Source: an uncultured Pelagibacteraceae bacterium
Lineage (GTDB): Bacteria; Pseudomonadota; Alphaproteobacteria; Pelagibacterales; Pelagibacteraceae
Assembly (NCBI GenBank): GCA_902565325.1
Contig: CACFEM010000016.1
Coordinates: 1 to 15,875, forward strand
DNA: 15,875 nucleotides
Direction of reading: 5' to 3'
Part shown: positions 7,304 to 15,176 of the stretch, one piece after another
Layout of the letters: every line of letters starts with the position of its first letter
Numbering within the stretch: the stretch's first letter is position 1
Program-made: the position numbers and the translations under genes
Notes under the pieces: model-generated
Databases searched by the model: none
The model's input: only the letters and a program-made list of their open reading frames with translations
Told to the model about the DNA's origin: nothing

Positions 7304-8734
7304 ATGCATATTAATTTTTCAAATAAAAAAATGATAAAAAAATATATCAAAATATTAATACTGTTTTTAATAATTATATTTTTAATTGGAAATTTTTTTA
7401 TTTTTTCTAATAGCGAATTTGCAAAAAATGTTAAAAATAAATTTCCAACTTATTTCAAAGAAAATTTAAAGAATACAATATTTTTCATACCCTCAAAAAT
7501 CAGGGAATTTCAAAATTCACTAACCAAAGTTCAGAAGAATGATTTGCAAATTCGAGAATTAAAAAGAAAAATTGATGTATTAAATTCAAAGATTAATTTT
7601 GGAAAAACTAAAAAAACTGTGCTTAATGACGATAAGTTAAATAAATACTCGTTGACAAAAATTTTCCTAGATTATTCGTTGGATCCTTTATCAAAAAAAA
7701 TGGAAAAAAAAAATGGTTATCTAGAAATTTATGATAACAAGGTAATATCAATATTCTGGACAGGAAAAATCTTATATACAACAAAAGAAAAGTTGCTAAA
7801 TCAAAATGTTGAATTTTTTGAATTACAAACAAACATAAACGATTTTTTAAAGTTTGATGAAAAAGATAAATTTATTTCAATTAAAGACGCATTAATTTTG
7901 GAGGGTAAACTATATTTAAGTTATACAAAAAATATAAAACCAGATTCAAATTGTTTGAATTTGTCGATTATAAGGGCAAATATATTGTCTAGCTCTGATA
8001 TACTAGAACTTGGTCCGTTTGAGGAATTTTTTACTTATGATGAGTGTCTTGAAGCAAGATTTAATGGTTATCAATCAGGTGGTAGGATTGTAAATTTTAA
8101 AGATAATCAAATTTTACTCACTATTGGTGATTTTCAGAATTTTACACCTGCACAAGATCCCAATAGTTTATTTGGAAAGATTATTTCCATTAATAAAACA
8201 ACTAAAGAATATAAGTTAATATCAATGGGCCACAGAAATCAACAAGGACTTTTTTATGATGATGTTTTTGATGTTATCATTTCAACTGAGCACGGACAAA
8301 GAGGTGGTGATGAGGTTAATTTGATTATTCAGAATGATGACCAAATAAGTAATTATGGCTGGCCAATAGCTTCTTACAGTACTTATTATGGTTATGAGAC
8401 AAATGAAATACAAAAAATAGCACCATTTAAAAAATCTCATAAAGAACATGGTTTTATTGAGCCATTAATTCATTTCACACCCGCACTTGGGATTAGTCAA
8501 ATTATTAAAAATACAAGTTTTAATAACAAATATTACTCATACTTAATTACATCTATGGCAAAAAAGAAGATAATATTTATAGATTTTGATAAAGATTTCA
8601 AATCTGTATTAACTCAAAAAGAGTTAAATGTTGGAGAGAGAATAAGAGATATTATAAAATTTGAAAATAACAATTACCTATTATTTTTAGAAGATTCTCC
8701 AGCAATAGGCATTTTACAAAAAATAGAAAATTGA
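7304..8734 (+). CDS. Membrane-anchored PQQ sugar dehydrogenase-like (GSDH) beta-propeller protein
   Basis: Residues 15-35 form one hydrophobic N-terminal helix (signal anchor). A charged heptad-like stretch at about 66-97 may be a short coiled coil, and the rest is a predicted periplasmic propeller. Soluble PQQ glucose dehydrogenase/sorbosone dehydrogenase signatures are plain: QSGGRIV (257-263), LLTIGD (271-276), GKIISIN (291-297), GHRNQQGL (309-316), TEHGQRGGDEVNL (328-340), NYGWP (350-354) and RIRD (447-450). Residues corresponding to PQQ contacts (Arg-Asn in HRN, a Lys near 420, Arg447/Arg449) are present. The Asp-His pair before QSG in glucose dehydrogenase reads Gly-Tyr (255-256), so ordinary glucose oxidation is doubtful. 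A second possible start is Met10 at 7331; no ribosome binding site separates the two. Its stop overlaps the next gene's TTG start. The role in the glycan cluster is unknown. Confidence 0.75.
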   Translation: MHINFSNKKMIKKYIKILILFLIIIFLIGNFFIFSNSEFAKNVKNKFPTYFKENLKNTIFFIPSKIREFQNSLTKVQKNDLQIRELKRKIDVLNSKINFGKTKKTVLNDDKLNKYSLTKIFLDYSLDPLSKKMEKKNGYLEIYDNKVISIFWTGKILYTTKEKLLNQNVEFFELQTNINDFLKFDEKDKFISIKDALILEGKLYLSYTKNIKPDSNCLNLSIIRANILSSSDILELGPFEEFFTYDECLEARFNGYQSGGRIVNFKDNQILLTIGDFQNFTPAQDPNSLFGKIISINKTTKEYKLISMGHRNQQGLFYDDVFDVIISTEHGQRGGDEVNLIIQNDDQISNYGWPIASYSTYYGYETNEIQKIAPFKKSHKEHGFIEPLIHFTPALGISQIIKNTSFNNKYYSYLITSMAKKKIIFIDFDKDFKSVLTQKELNVGERIRDIIKFENNNYLLFLEDSPAIGILQKIEN

Positions 8735-9696
8735 AAAAAAAAATTTTAATTACTGGTGTTGTAGGATTTATAGGTTTTAGTTTAGCTTTAAGATTGCTTG
8801 AACAAAATCATAAAGTAATAGGTGTAGATAATTTTGACAATTATTACTCCATAAAATTAAAAAAAAAACGTTTAGAACAACTCAAAAAATATAAGAATTT
8901 TACACTTAAAAAGTTTAATATAGAACATTACAATTCTTTTTATTCTTTAAATAAATATGAATTTGATCATATTTTTCATTTTGCGGCTCAGGCAGGTGTT
9001 AGGTATTCTATTGTTAATCCAGATAAGTATATAAAAACCAATATTCTTGGCACCATTAATTTATTTAAATTTGCATCTACAAAGAAAATTAGATCAGTTT
9101 TTTTCGCATCTTCTAGCTCTGTTTATGGTGATAGTAAAAATTTTCCTTTGAAAGAAAATGATAAATTATTTCCAAAAAATATTTACGCTTCATCTAAAAT
9201 TGTTAATGAAATTACAGCAAAAACATTTGCTAAAAATTTTAATATGAAAGTATGCGGTTTAAGATTTTTTACGATATTTGGAGAGTGGGGTAGACCAGAT
9301 ATGTTATTATTTAAAATATTCAGGTCCTCTCAAACAAACACAAAACTTAAGCTCAACAATAATGGAAATCATTACAGAGATTTTACTTATATCAGAGATG
9401 TTGTAGAAATTTTGATTTTATTGATGAACAAAAAATTAAATAAAAATTATGATGTTTATAATATATGTTCAAATAATCCTCAATATGTAAAAAAAATTAT
9501 TGAATATTTTAAAAAAAATTTATCGTCTTTAAAAATTCTTAACATACCTAAAAACAGATTAGATGTTTTTAAAACACATGGAGATAATAAAAAGATTTTA
9601 AAATTTTTAAAATTAAAAAAATTTTCAAAATTTGAAGACGCATACGCAAAAACTTTTAAATGGTATAAAAAAAATAATAAAAAATTAATTTTTTGA
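8731..9696 (+). CDS. UDP-glucuronate 4-epimerase-like NAD-dependent epimerase/dehydratase
   Basis: This extended SDR of 321 residues most resembles UDP-glucuronate 4-epimerases, which interconvert UDP-GlcA and UDP-GalA. The NAD-binding loop is GVVGFIG (9-15). HFAAQAGVRYS (83-93), FASSSSVYG (125-133), Tyr152 and Lys156 in IYASSK, and RFFTIFGEWGRPDM (178-191) follow; the last motif is the strongest pointer to this subfamily. The start is TTG, overlapping the upstream TGA as TTGA, so it depends on coupled translation. A ten-base A run (8734-8743) directly follows the start codon. An ATG start would require losing the N-terminal nucleotide-binding strand, which makes TTG convincing. The 3' end overlaps the convergent gene by 12 bases. 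Other NDP-sugar 4-epimerases remain possible. Confidence 0.83.
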   Translation: MKKKILITGVVGFIGFSLALRLLEQNHKVIGVDNFDNYYSIKLKKKRLEQLKKYKNFTLKKFNIEHYNSFYSLNKYEFDHIFHFAAQAGVRYSIVNPDKYIKTNILGTINLFKFASTKKIRSVFFASSSSVYGDSKNFPLKENDKLFPKNIYASSKIVNEITAKTFAKNFNMKVCGLRFFTIFGEWGRPDMLLFKIFRSSQTNTKLKLNNNGNHYRDFTYIRDVVEILILLMNKKLNKNYDVYNICSNNPQYVKKIIEYFKKNLSSLKILNIPKNRLDVFKTHGDNKKILKFLKLKKFSKFEDAYAKTFKWYKKNNKKLIF

Positions 9697-10734
9697 TTTA
9701 ATCAATTGATTTTTCAAGCCAAAAAATTTTTTTGGAAAATTTTTTTTGACATACCAAAGAAATCTAGCAATGAATTGATTTCTAGAATTAAACCCATTGA
9801 ATATTTCATAAAGGTATTGTTTATTTTCAGAAAAAAAATTTGCTGCGTTTATAATGTTAGATCTCACGAATAATAAACTTGAACATTTAGATAATATTAA
9901 TGCTTCTTTAACTGACTCATCACCTAATAAATATCTATGATATTTTCTATTATATTTTATAAATGCGTCATTTTTATCTGACCTATATGTATCTAAATAT
10001 AAAATCTTTTTAGGATAATTTTTTTTAAAAAAATCTAAATAATTTTTTTCTTCAGTACATACAAATATTTTATCAAAATCTTCTATCGATGTTAATTCAT
10101 CTGTATATTTTTTCATTTGCTCTATAGTAGCTGGAAAAATATGACCTCTACTAGTTTTATAACTTGTCCCTCTAAAATGAATACCTAAGATTTTTTTGTC
10201 ATGAAGTTGATTTTTTTGAAAATATGAATCTAAATATTCATTATATCTATTTTGTAATTTTATTTCTTTATTGATGAAAGTACTAAACTTTGGTTCTAAA
10301 TGAATACGGTATTCCATTTTGTGATGAAAATCGTTCCTTGAAAAAATTACATTTTTACTTTTGTAGACTTCATTAAGTTTGTAATTAGAGGTTTGTTCAA
10401 AATAGTATTCCCAAGAATTATTTGTATTTAATAACTTTTGTTTTTCATTATAAGGGTTAGTAAAATTTTCCATATCTACAACAGGAACAAATCCTTTTTC
10501 TTTTGCAATTCTAAGATGATTGAGAACAAAAGACATGTAAGAAAATATTCCTGCATGAGATGTTCTTCTAATTACATAAAAAATTTTATCTGGGTTTAAT
10601 TCTCCATAATTGTTCACCTCAAACTCATTATTTTCACTTATTGAGATAGGTTTAGGTATATCTCTAGAAAATAGTGGTTTTGGTCCTTCATCAACTAGCA
10701 ATAATTTTTTAATAATTTTTTTTATTCTTTTCAT
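9685..10734 (-). CDS. Fucosyltransferase-like GT-B glycosyltransferase
   Basis: No close named relative is recognised, but the 349-residue protein has the layout of the alpha-1,6/O-fucosyltransferase superfamily (NodZ, FUT8-like). An N-terminal Rossmann segment (IFYVIRRTSHAGIFSYMSFVL, about 51-71) precedes ILGIHFRGTSYKT (182-194), which corresponds to the HxRRTDK donor-binding peptide. DKIFVCTEEKNYLDFF (221-236) corresponds to the (V/I)-x-TDD/E-like peptide, and a C-terminal EALILSKCSSLLFVRSNI segment resembles the last conserved block. The Arg in HFRGT is the expected GDP-contact residue. There is no signal peptide, so action in the cytoplasm on a lipid-linked glycan is likely. It is a single-gene transcript, convergent with the epimerase and divergent from the methyltransferase. 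Donor sugar is unknown; GDP-fucose is only a family default. Confidence 0.6.
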   Translation of the reverse strand: MKRIKKIIKKLLLVDEGPKPLFSRDIPKPISISENNEFEVNNYGELNPDKIFYVIRRTSHAGIFSYMSFVLNHLRIAKEKGFVPVVDMENFTNPYNEKQKLLNTNNSWEYYFEQTSNYKLNEVYKSKNVIFSRNDFHHKMEYRIHLEPKFSTFINKEIKLQNRYNEYLDSYFQKNQLHDKKILGIHFRGTSYKTSRGHIFPATIEQMKKYTDELTSIEDFDKIFVCTEEKNYLDFFKKNYPKKILYLDTYRSDKNDAFIKYNRKYHRYLLGDESVKEALILSKCSSLLFVRSNIINAANFFSENKQYLYEIFNGFNSRNQFIARFLWYVKKNFPKKFFGLKNQLIKSKN

Positions 10735-10765
10735 TTCTGTTTTTTTCTATAATTAATCTTTTTGT
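10735..10765. promoter_or_regulatory. 31-base divergent intergenic region with a TATAAT box
   Basis: A perfect TATAAT lies at 10748-10753 on the plus strand, 12 bases before the methyltransferase ATG at 10766. That would give an mRNA with almost no leader. No good -35 hexamer is seen at the expected distance, and no convincing minus-strand box for the fucosyltransferase-like gene. In such AT-rich DNA a single hexamer is weak evidence. Confidence 0.3.
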
Positions 10766-11986
10766 ATGTTTATAAAAAAATGTAGATCTTGTAATAGTAA
10801 AAATTTAAAAAATCTATTCAATTTAGGAAAATTAAGTTTTACTGGTAAATTTGCAAAAAATAAAAAAATAAATATTCCAAAAGCTGAATTAGGTCTCGTA
10901 ATTTGTAGTAATTGCAAACTAGTGCAATTAAATAAAAATTTTGATCTTAGTTATCTTTATGGTTCTGACTATGGATACAGAACCGGAATAAATAAAACAA
11001 TGACAGATCATGTCAGAAAAGTAGTTTCGAATGCTAATAAAATTGCCAAATTAAAAAAAGGTGACCAAGTTCTAGATATCGCTAGTAATGATGGCACACT
11101 ATTGAATTTTTATCCAAAAAATGTAGTGAAATTTGGGATTGATCCAACAATTAAAAAATTTAAAAAATATTATAAAAATATTGATCTTACTATTTCTAGT
11201 TTTTTTTCAAGAGAAAAAATTTTAAAAAAAACAAAAAAAAAATTCAAAATTATTTCTGCTTTATCAGTCTTTTATGATATTGAAAAACCTAATAAATTTT
11301 TAAGTGATGTAAGTAAACTACTAGATGACAAAGGTATATTCATACTTGAGCAAGCAGACTTGTTATCTATCATAAAATTAAATATGTTTGATACTATTTG
11401 TCATGAGCATTTAGAGTATTATTCTCATGAAGTAATTATAAATTTATTGTCAAAACATCAATTAGAAGTTTTTGATTTTATTTCAAATGACATTAATGGA
11501 GGTAGCACCCAATATTATATTAAAAAAACTTATAACAATAAGTTAAAAGTTAATCGTAAAAAAATTCAAAAATTAATCAAACAAGAAAAAAAATATGGTT
11601 TAGGTAAAGTACAAACATATAAAAAATTTTATTTGAAAATTAATTTTATAAAAAAAAAATTAATTAAAAAGATTAAAACAATTAAAAATAAAAAATTAAG
11701 TATTCATGGCTATGGTGCTTCGACAAAAGGTAATGTTTTACTTCAATATTTTGGTATAAACAAAGAGCACATAGATTGTATAGCAGATAGAAATCCCAAA
11801 AAAAATGGATTTTACACACCTAATACAAAAATTAAAATTGTGTCAGAAAATTATTCTCGATCAAAAAGACCTAATTATTATCTTGTTTTACCTTGGCATT
11901 TCAAAAAAGAAATTTTAATGAGAGAAAAATTACAAAGAAAATATTCGAAATTTATTTTTCCACTTCCCAAATTAAGTATTCATTAG
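10766..11986 (+). CDS. Sugar C-methyltransferase (TylCIII/TcaB9 type), SAM-dependent
   Basis: The three-domain architecture of NDP-sugar C-3 methyltransferases is present over 406 residues. An N-terminal zinc-binding domain has CRSC (6-9) and CSNC (47-50). The central SAM-binding Rossmann domain has VLDIASNDGTLL (102-113) and FILEQ (192-196). A C-terminal domain carries IHGYGASTKGNVLLQYF, typical of the C-methyltransferase C-terminal domain. ICHEHLEYYS (211-220) matches the active-site loop of TcaB9, where His and Tyr residues assist deprotonation next to a 4-keto group. The enzyme would add a methyl branch to an NDP-4-keto sugar, though some relatives have other substrates. The gene stands alone on its strand, and its end overlaps the convergent fkbM-type gene by 15 bases. 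Nothing in the window obviously supplies its 4-keto substrate except PseB-like dehydratase chemistry. Confidence 0.8.
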   Translation: MFIKKCRSCNSKNLKNLFNLGKLSFTGKFAKNKKINIPKAELGLVICSNCKLVQLNKNFDLSYLYGSDYGYRTGINKTMTDHVRKVVSNANKIAKLKKGDQVLDIASNDGTLLNFYPKNVVKFGIDPTIKKFKKYYKNIDLTISSFFSREKILKKTKKKFKIISALSVFYDIEKPNKFLSDVSKLLDDKGIFILEQADLLSIIKLNMFDTICHEHLEYYSHEVIINLLSKHQLEVFDFISNDINGGSTQYYIKKTYNNKLKVNRKKIQKLIKQEKKYGLGKVQTYKKFYLKINFIKKKLIKKIKTIKNKKLSIHGYGASTKGNVLLQYFGINKEHIDCIADRNPKKNGFYTPNTKIKIVSENYSRSKRPNYYLVLPWHFKKEILMREKLQRKYSKFIFPLPKLSIH

Positions 11987-12865
11987 CAACAATTCTGTAG
12001 CTTTTTTTGAACGATATTTTTTAAATAATTCGTTTAGGTTTTTTATATTACAATCTATCTTGTTTTTTTTTTTAATTTTAAGATCAATAAAAAATTTAAA
12101 TTTAAGTAATTGTTTTATTAATTTTTCTTTATTTCCAGCTCTGTTAATGCCATAGGGCCAGAATTCTATAACAAATGGAATTTTTTTTTTTATTAATTTA
12201 GTTGACCCTAAAAGAGCATTTGCTTCATTTCCCTGAACATCTATCCATACAAGTGACTTTTTTTTTGTAAATTTATCAAATTTATTTAAATGAATAACTT
12301 TAACCTTGTTTTTCTTTTTAAAATCATTTGAATTCTTTGTGTAATTGGCGCCAAAATTATTTTTGTTCTTTATTAGATCTATTTTTTTTTGTTTATAACC
12401 AATTGCAGCGTTAAAAGATTTAATTTTGTCTTCCATTTTATTTAAAATAATATTTTGTCTTAAAAGCTCAAAGTTTTCATTATCAACTTCTATAGCAATA
12501 GCAGTTTTAGAAAATTTTTTTTTAATTGCTGTAATACAGGTTGTTCCAATATTTGCACCAATATCAAAAATTATGTCAACCTTTCCTAAAATTTGTATTG
12601 CTTTATTTAAAGTTTCAAAATTATAAGTTTTATTAATATATACCTGTCTTGAAATACCACCATCTTTTGCAAATATTATAAATTTTCCAAATTCACTTTC
12701 CGATAATCTGAAAGTATTAGTATTCAAATAGTCAAAATGAATAGAGTCTAATATTTTTTGATTATTTTTTTTTAAATAAATAAATATTTTTTTGTATAAA
12801 TGATAAACTATAGATTGAAATTTTGTACGATTTGAGTAATTAAACCACTTTAGAATTTTTTTCAT
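11972..12865 (-). CDS. FkbM family SAM-dependent methyltransferase
   Basis: FkbM-type enzymes usually O-methylate sugars or natural products. The 297-residue protein has a basic N-terminal region (1-50), then the SAM-binding motif FDIGANIGTTC (100-110), the acidic loop IEVDNENFELL (125-135) with NIILN following, and WIDVQGNEANALLG (207-220), which corresponds to the DVEGxExxxLxG motif. Length is normal for the family. Its ATG directly follows the TAG of the aminotransferase gene with no intervening base, so it is the last gene of the minus-strand operon. The gene contains several A/T homopolymers, two of 11 bases (12063-12073 and 12181-12191), encoding Lys runs. The methylated sugar is unknown; decoration of the glycan made by this cluster is the natural inference. 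Confidence 0.82.
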   Translation of the reverse strand: MKKILKWFNYSNRTKFQSIVYHLYKKIFIYLKKNNQKILDSIHFDYLNTNTFRLSESEFGKFIIFAKDGGISRQVYINKTYNFETLNKAIQILGKVDIIFDIGANIGTTCITAIKKKFSKTAIAIEVDNENFELLRQNIILNKMEDKIKSFNAAIGYKQKKIDLIKNKNNFGANYTKNSNDFKKKNKVKVIHLNKFDKFTKKKSLVWIDVQGNEANALLGSTKLIKKKIPFVIEFWPYGINRAGNKEKLIKQLLKFKFFIDLKIKKKNKIDCNIKNLNELFKKYRSKKATELLLMNT

Positions 12866-13963
12866 CTAATTTAAGTATATCTTGAGTTTGCTTACAATTT
12901 TAATTACATCCGAATTATTCATATTTAAATGTATAGGCAAACATATTACCTGTTTAGATAAGTTGTCACTTGAAATTAAATCTTTTGAATTTTTAAAAAT
13001 CTTAAGTTGATTAGGACTGTAAAATCCATTCCGGGTCTCAATCTTTTTTAAAATAAGTTTATTAATTAATTTATCACGATTAACTTTAAATTTTTTATCT
13101 ACAACTAAAGCAAATGTCCATGGAACAAAATTGCAGTTATTACCTATTTTTTGAATTACTATTTTTTTATTAATTTTTTTAATTTCAGATAAATATTTTT
13201 TATAAATTTTTTTTCTTATTTTTATAATGTAATTGATTTTCAATAATTGTGCAAAACCTAAGGCAGCCTGAAAATTCGTAAGTCTAAAATTATGACCATG
13301 CACTAAATGAAAATATCTTTTATTTAAAACTCCATGACTTCTATATAATTCAATTTTTTTTGCAAATTTTTTATTATTAGTGATCACAAGACCACCTTCA
13401 CCAGTTGTAAGATTTTTTGTTGCATGAAAACTAAAAGTTCCTATATCTCCAAAGGTACCTGAGTGTTTATTATTTAATTTTGAACCGAATGATTCAGCAG
13501 AATCTTCGATAAAAATAATTTTTTTTTTTTTTAAAAAATTTGAAATTTTTCTCAATTCATACATATTTCCATATGTATTTATCGTGACAACCGCTTTAGT
13601 ATTCTTAGTTATTTTCTTTTTTAAATTTTCTAAATCCATACAAAAAGTATCTTTATTAACGTCTACAAACTTAATTCGAAGGCCCATAAGCGCAGCAATA
13701 TTTGCTGCTGCCAAATATCCAAAAGCAGGAATAAGAATTTCATCATTTCTTTTTAGGTCACATGCGAGAAAAGCCAGATGCAAGGCACTTGTTCCATTAG
13801 AAACAAGCGATGCATGTTTTGTTTTCAAATATTTTTTTAAACTATTTTCCAATTTCCCAATATAATACCCCCCTGAAATCCAGTTACTTTTTAAGGCTTG
13901 CAAAACTAGCTTTTTCTCTAGGTCAAATAATTTTGGACTAGCCCATGGAATCATCTTATGCAT
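12866..13963 (-). CDS. DegT/DnrJ/EryC1/StrS sugar aminotransferase
   Basis: A PLP-dependent aminotransferase of 365 residues that would convert an NDP-4-keto (or 3-keto) sugar to an amino sugar using glutamate. Markers: IPWASP start (5-10), NWISGGYYIGKLE (27-39), SNGTSALHLAF (55-65), IPAFGYLAAANI (78-89), FVDVNKDTFCMD (99-110), IEDSAESFG (152-160) with PLP-contact Asp154, and FHATKNLTTGEGG (179-191) with the Schiff-base Lys183. The IP-W-P start, WIS motif and F-GY-A-A segment resemble GDP-perosamine synthase-like enzymes more than PseC, so I do not call it the missing pseudaminate aminotransferase. Start at 13963 is supported by a GGAG eight bases upstream. Lys146-Lys149 are encoded by an A14 tract (plus-strand T14, 13519-13532). 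The TAG of the upstream glycosyltransferase gene is 4 bases away. Confidence 0.86.
   Translation of the reverse strand: MHKMIPWASPKLFDLEKKLVLQALKSNWISGGYYIGKLENSLKKYLKTKHASLVSNGTSALHLAFLACDLKRNDEILIPAFGYLAAANIAALMGLRIKFVDVNKDTFCMDLENLKKKITKNTKAVVTINTYGNMYELRKISNFLKKKKIIFIEDSAESFGSKLNNKHSGTFGDIGTFSFHATKNLTTGEGGLVITNNKKFAKKIELYRSHGVLNKRYFHLVHGHNFRLTNFQAALGFAQLLKINYIIKIRKKIYKKYLSEIKKINKKIVIQKIGNNCNFVPWTFALVVDKKFKVNRDKLINKLILKKIETRNGFYSPNQLKIFKNSKDLISSDNLSKQVICLPIHLNMNNSDVIKIVSKLKIYLN
13519..13532 (-). repeat. A14 homopolymer tract (T14 on plus strand) in the aminotransferase gene
   Basis: Fourteen uninterrupted T's on the plus strand encode four lysines (residues 146-149) just before the PLP-binding IEDSAES motif. 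A one-base change would remove the catalytic Lys183, so this is a second candidate slippage site. Confidence 0.9.
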
Positions 13964-13967
13964 TTTA

Positions 13968-15176
13968 CTAACTCCACCTACTCTTTAAATATTCATACTC
14001 TTTAAAAATTTTTGATAAATTTTGGAATAAATTGATTTTGTTACAATTTTTTTCATAAAAGTTTTTACCACTTTTTATTTTATCTTTATTAATATTTTTT
14101 TCTCTACTAAATTCATTAAAAGAATTTAAAAAATTTTGAGGATTAAAGATATCTATTTCATAAACATGTTTTTTAAGTTCATCATCTAAAAGCCCCTTAG
14201 TAAAAAAAACTGGCAAATTGAAATAAAATGCCTCATAAAGTGGTAGAGTTGAATGACCAACAAAAGTTGGCATTATTAATGCATCTGAATTTATATACAA
14301 AGAAATTAATTCTTTATTATCTACATAATCTAGCATTAAAAAATTATCCTCTAATTTATTTTCTTTAATTAATTTAATAATATAATTTTTATTACCTTTA
14401 TCGTGTCCAGTAAAAATAAATAAAAAATCCTTTATATTATTTTTCACTAACTCTAATGCCGCGTCGATGATATATTTATGATTTTTGTGTGACCAAAATT
14501 GCGCTGGATAAAAAAAAATATTTTTTTTATTTATTTTATATTTAGAGAAAATTTCTTTAAAATTGACATTTTTAAAATCATTTTCGTAGAGATTTGGTAG
14601 TTGAGGAACATATGGTTGTATTTCTACATTTTTGTCGACTGAGTTATATAATTCTTTCAATAATCTTTTATCTTTATTTGTTGCTACAATAATTTTGAAA
14701 GCTTTAGAAATAGCATTATTTATAATTAAATCCCTAGTATCCAATGAATGACCTTTAACTCTGTACTCTGGGAAGTAATTATCAGTTTTATGCTGCATTT
14801 CATAAATATTCATTACAAAAGGAATTTCATTTAAGTATGTTGAATATAATGTTGGGCTATTAAAATAAATCAGTTCAAATTTATTTACTTTTAATATTTT
14901 TTCAAACTTATTTGAAATGCCTAATTTTTTTATTAGCGATGAAAAAAATTTACTTAATCTCAAAAAAATTTGAGTTCTAAAAAAAATATCTTGTTCGAAG
15001 AATAAACACTTACATCCTTTTGAGATTAATATTTTCTCTATTTCTTTTGATCTAACAATGTAGGTAATATCTAAATCATCATTGTTATATTCATTAAAAA
15101 TGTTTACAATATTTAAATTAGTATGGAAGGCACCACCTTCCCTTGGAGAGCTTTCAAAAAATATACCTATTTTCAT
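13968..15176 (-). CDS. Family 4 (group 1) glycosyltransferase
   Basis: A retaining GT-B glycosyltransferase of 402 residues, acting at the inner face of the cytoplasmic membrane on lipid-linked glycans. The N-terminal acceptor domain begins with SPREGGAFHTNLNIV (10-24), a typical GG-containing start. The donor-binding half has FFYPAQFWSHKNH (221-233), FLFIFTGHD (251-259), NFLMLDYVDNKEL (278-290, the V-x-x-x-EL turn) and INSDALIMPTFVGHSTLPLYEAF (295-317). Glu315 corresponds to the second Glu of the EX7E-type motif; the first position is occupied by Phe-Val-Gly-His instead. The PAQFW-x-HKNH signature resembles mannosyl- or rhamnosyltransferase-like GT4 members. The gene starts in a TAATG overlap with the upstream acyltransferase gene and has an AGAGG ribosome binding site 7 bases ahead. 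Sugar specificity is not predictable. Confidence 0.84.
   Translation of the reverse strand: MKIGIFFESSPREGGAFHTNLNIVNIFNEYNNDDLDITYIVRSKEIEKILISKGCKCLFFEQDIFFRTQIFLRLSKFFSSLIKKLGISNKFEKILKVNKFELIYFNSPTLYSTYLNEIPFVMNIYEMQHKTDNYFPEYRVKGHSLDTRDLIINNAISKAFKIIVATNKDKRLLKELYNSVDKNVEIQPYVPQLPNLYENDFKNVNFKEIFSKYKINKKNIFFYPAQFWSHKNHKYIIDAALELVKNNIKDFLFIFTGHDKGNKNYIIKLIKENKLEDNFLMLDYVDNKELISLYINSDALIMPTFVGHSTLPLYEAFYFNLPVFFTKGLLDDELKKHVYEIDIFNPQNFLNSFNEFSREKNINKDKIKSGKNFYEKNCNKINLFQNLSKIFKEYEYLKSRWS
13972..13978 (-). promoter_or_regulatory. Ribosome binding site of the aminotransferase gene
   Basis: The minus strand reads GGTGGAG here, with GGAG ending 8 bases before the ATG at 13963. It decides in favour of the first Met over the alternative Met4 (13954). 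It lies within the last codons of the upstream glycosyltransferase gene. Confidence 0.6.

Noticed and set aside
12866..13963. Aminotransferase as PseC
   Set aside because: The IPWASP start, WISGG and IPAFGYLAAANI segments look like perosamine synthase-type enzymes, and the gene lies far from pseB on the other strand.
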